Shown: positions 5,781-6,398 of the stretch, in pieces
How positions within the stretch are numbered: position 1 is the first letter of the stretch
How the letters are laid out: every line of letters begins with the position of its first letter
Source: Thermoguttaceae bacterium
Lineage (GTDB): Bacteria > Planctomycetota > Planctomycetia > Pirellulales > Thermoguttaceae
NCBI GenBank assembly: GCA_017549085.1
Contig: JAFYVO010000005.1
Coordinates: forward strand, 1-6,398
DNA: 6,398 nucleotides
Direction: 5' to 3'
The notes under the pieces: generated by a model
Told to the model about the DNA's origin: nothing
What the model saw: only the letters and a program-made list of their open reading frames with translations
Database searches by the model: none
Made by a program: the position numbers and the translations under genes

Positions 5781-6398
5781 TTAGCGGTCTTCGCGCGGAA
5801 TCGAAACCCATTCGAAACCGGCTTCTTCGCGGAGATTTTCAATGAATTTCTCGGTGAAACGCGAAGCGCGAACGCGGTTCAGGAAGTTCGCGACGGTTTG
5901 GAGGTTGTAATCGTCTTCCAAATTTTCGAAGTTTTCGCGCAACGAATCTTCCGAATCTTTTTCGGTCAACGTCAAGACGAAGACGCGGTTTTTCGGTTGG
6001 TTCGCAACGACGGCGACGTCGCCGACGTTCATCCCGAACGCGGTTTCGTTGAAGTCCCAACCCGGCGCGACGATCGCTTTGTTGTCGCGGAACGCTTCGC
6101 CCGCTTCGACGCCTTTTTCGCGAATTTCGGCGAGTTGCGGCGACGATTGCGTCGCGAAGTTCGGCGACGCGGTCGGGAGTTCGAGGAAGCTGAAGCGTTC
6201 GGTTTCGACGAGTTTGTCGGCGGCCAACGCGGCGAAGTCGGCGCCTTCGGCTTTCGCGCTTTCGGCGAATTTATCGGCGGCGGCTTGCGCGAGTTTGACG
6301 GCTTCGCGGAGTTTCCAAGCGGCGAGAACGTCGGCTTTCGCGTCTTCAAATTCCGGCGAGTTTTCCGTTTGAACGTCGGTCGCGCGGTAGAGGTAAGC
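5781..6398 (-). CDS. C-terminal part of a probable PpiD/SurA-like peptidyl-prolyl isomerase, 5'-partial
   Basis: The frame is open from the right edge (6398) to TAA at 5783-5781, giving 205 visible residues. The nearest internal start, TTG at 6227, has no ribosome binding site and lies within continuous protein-like sequence, so the gene starts outside the window. The visible part opens with an Ala/Lys/Glu-rich helical stretch (EFEDAKADVLAAWKLREAV and on), then a segment with FSFLELP, AFRDNKAIVAPGWDFNETAF, GDVAVVANQPKNRVFVLTL, and a helical C-terminus ending WVSIPREDR. In PpiD/SurA-type chaperones the parvulin domain is followed by just such a helical region and a short beta segment that reports successful pairing or anchoring. 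If so, the protein acts in the periplasm on outer-membrane or secreted proteins. The parvulin domain and the N-terminal anchor are not in the window, so the call rests on the style of the C-terminus. It could instead be another coiled-coil exported protein. Confidence 0.5.
   Translation of the reverse strand, partial: AYLYRATDVQTENSPEFEDAKADVLAAWKLREAVKLAQAAADKFAESAKAEGADFAALAADKLVETERFSFLELPTASPNFATQSSPQLAEIREKGVEAGEAFRDNKAIVAPGWDFNETAFGMNVGDVAVVANQPKNRVFVLTLTEKDSEDSLRENFENLEDDYNLQTVANFLNRVRASRFTEKFIENLREEAGFEWVSIPREDR

Overview
The window is about 6.4 kb of GC-rich bacterial DNA with five protein-coding genes and no RNA genes, mobile elements or CRISPR arrays that I can see. Shine-Dalgarno-like sequences (AAGGAG, AGGAGG, AAGAGGG) and intrinsic terminators confirm a bacterium. 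Codon choice strongly favours GTC, CTC, CGC, TTC and GAC, and CGACG/GTCGCG words fill genes and gaps alike. That style, an S4-domain pseudouridine synthase with a long charged tail, mostly single-gene transcription units and an orphan clan GH-D glycosidase fit a gut-type member of the Planctomycetota or a related PVC lineage. This placement is inferred from style and gene content, with only moderate confidence.

Layout. The left part is on the plus strand. First comes an RluB/RsuA-type 23S rRNA pseudouridine synthase whose reading frame is still open at the left edge (3-1355). A 168-nt gap with a hairpin follows, then pyrK, the electron-transfer subunit of dihydroorotate dehydrogenase (1524-2384), and a probable terminator. 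After a 256-nt gap with no convincing gene comes a large alpha-galactosidase-like glycoside hydrolase (2641-4854). The right part is on the minus strand: a DUF5662-family protein (5025-5606) and the C-terminal part of a probable PpiD/SurA-like periplasmic folding factor (5781-6398), which runs off the right edge.

The two convergent groups are separated by a strong terminator that can act in both directions (4889-4931). It runs straight into a short tandem array of about 37-bp units that reaches the stop codon of the DUF5662 gene. A second strong terminator (5679-5708, minus strand) separates the two minus-strand genes and fixes the start of the DUF5662 gene.

The genes do not form an obvious pathway: they cover rRNA modification, pyrimidine synthesis, sugar scavenging, an unknown enzyme-like protein and protein folding. 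I found no clear defence, mobile or biosynthetic system. The items most worth a second look are the HD-phosphohydrolase-like residue pattern in the DUF5662 protein, the 37-bp repeat array built from terminator-like sequence, and the unseen N-terminus of the pseudouridine synthase.
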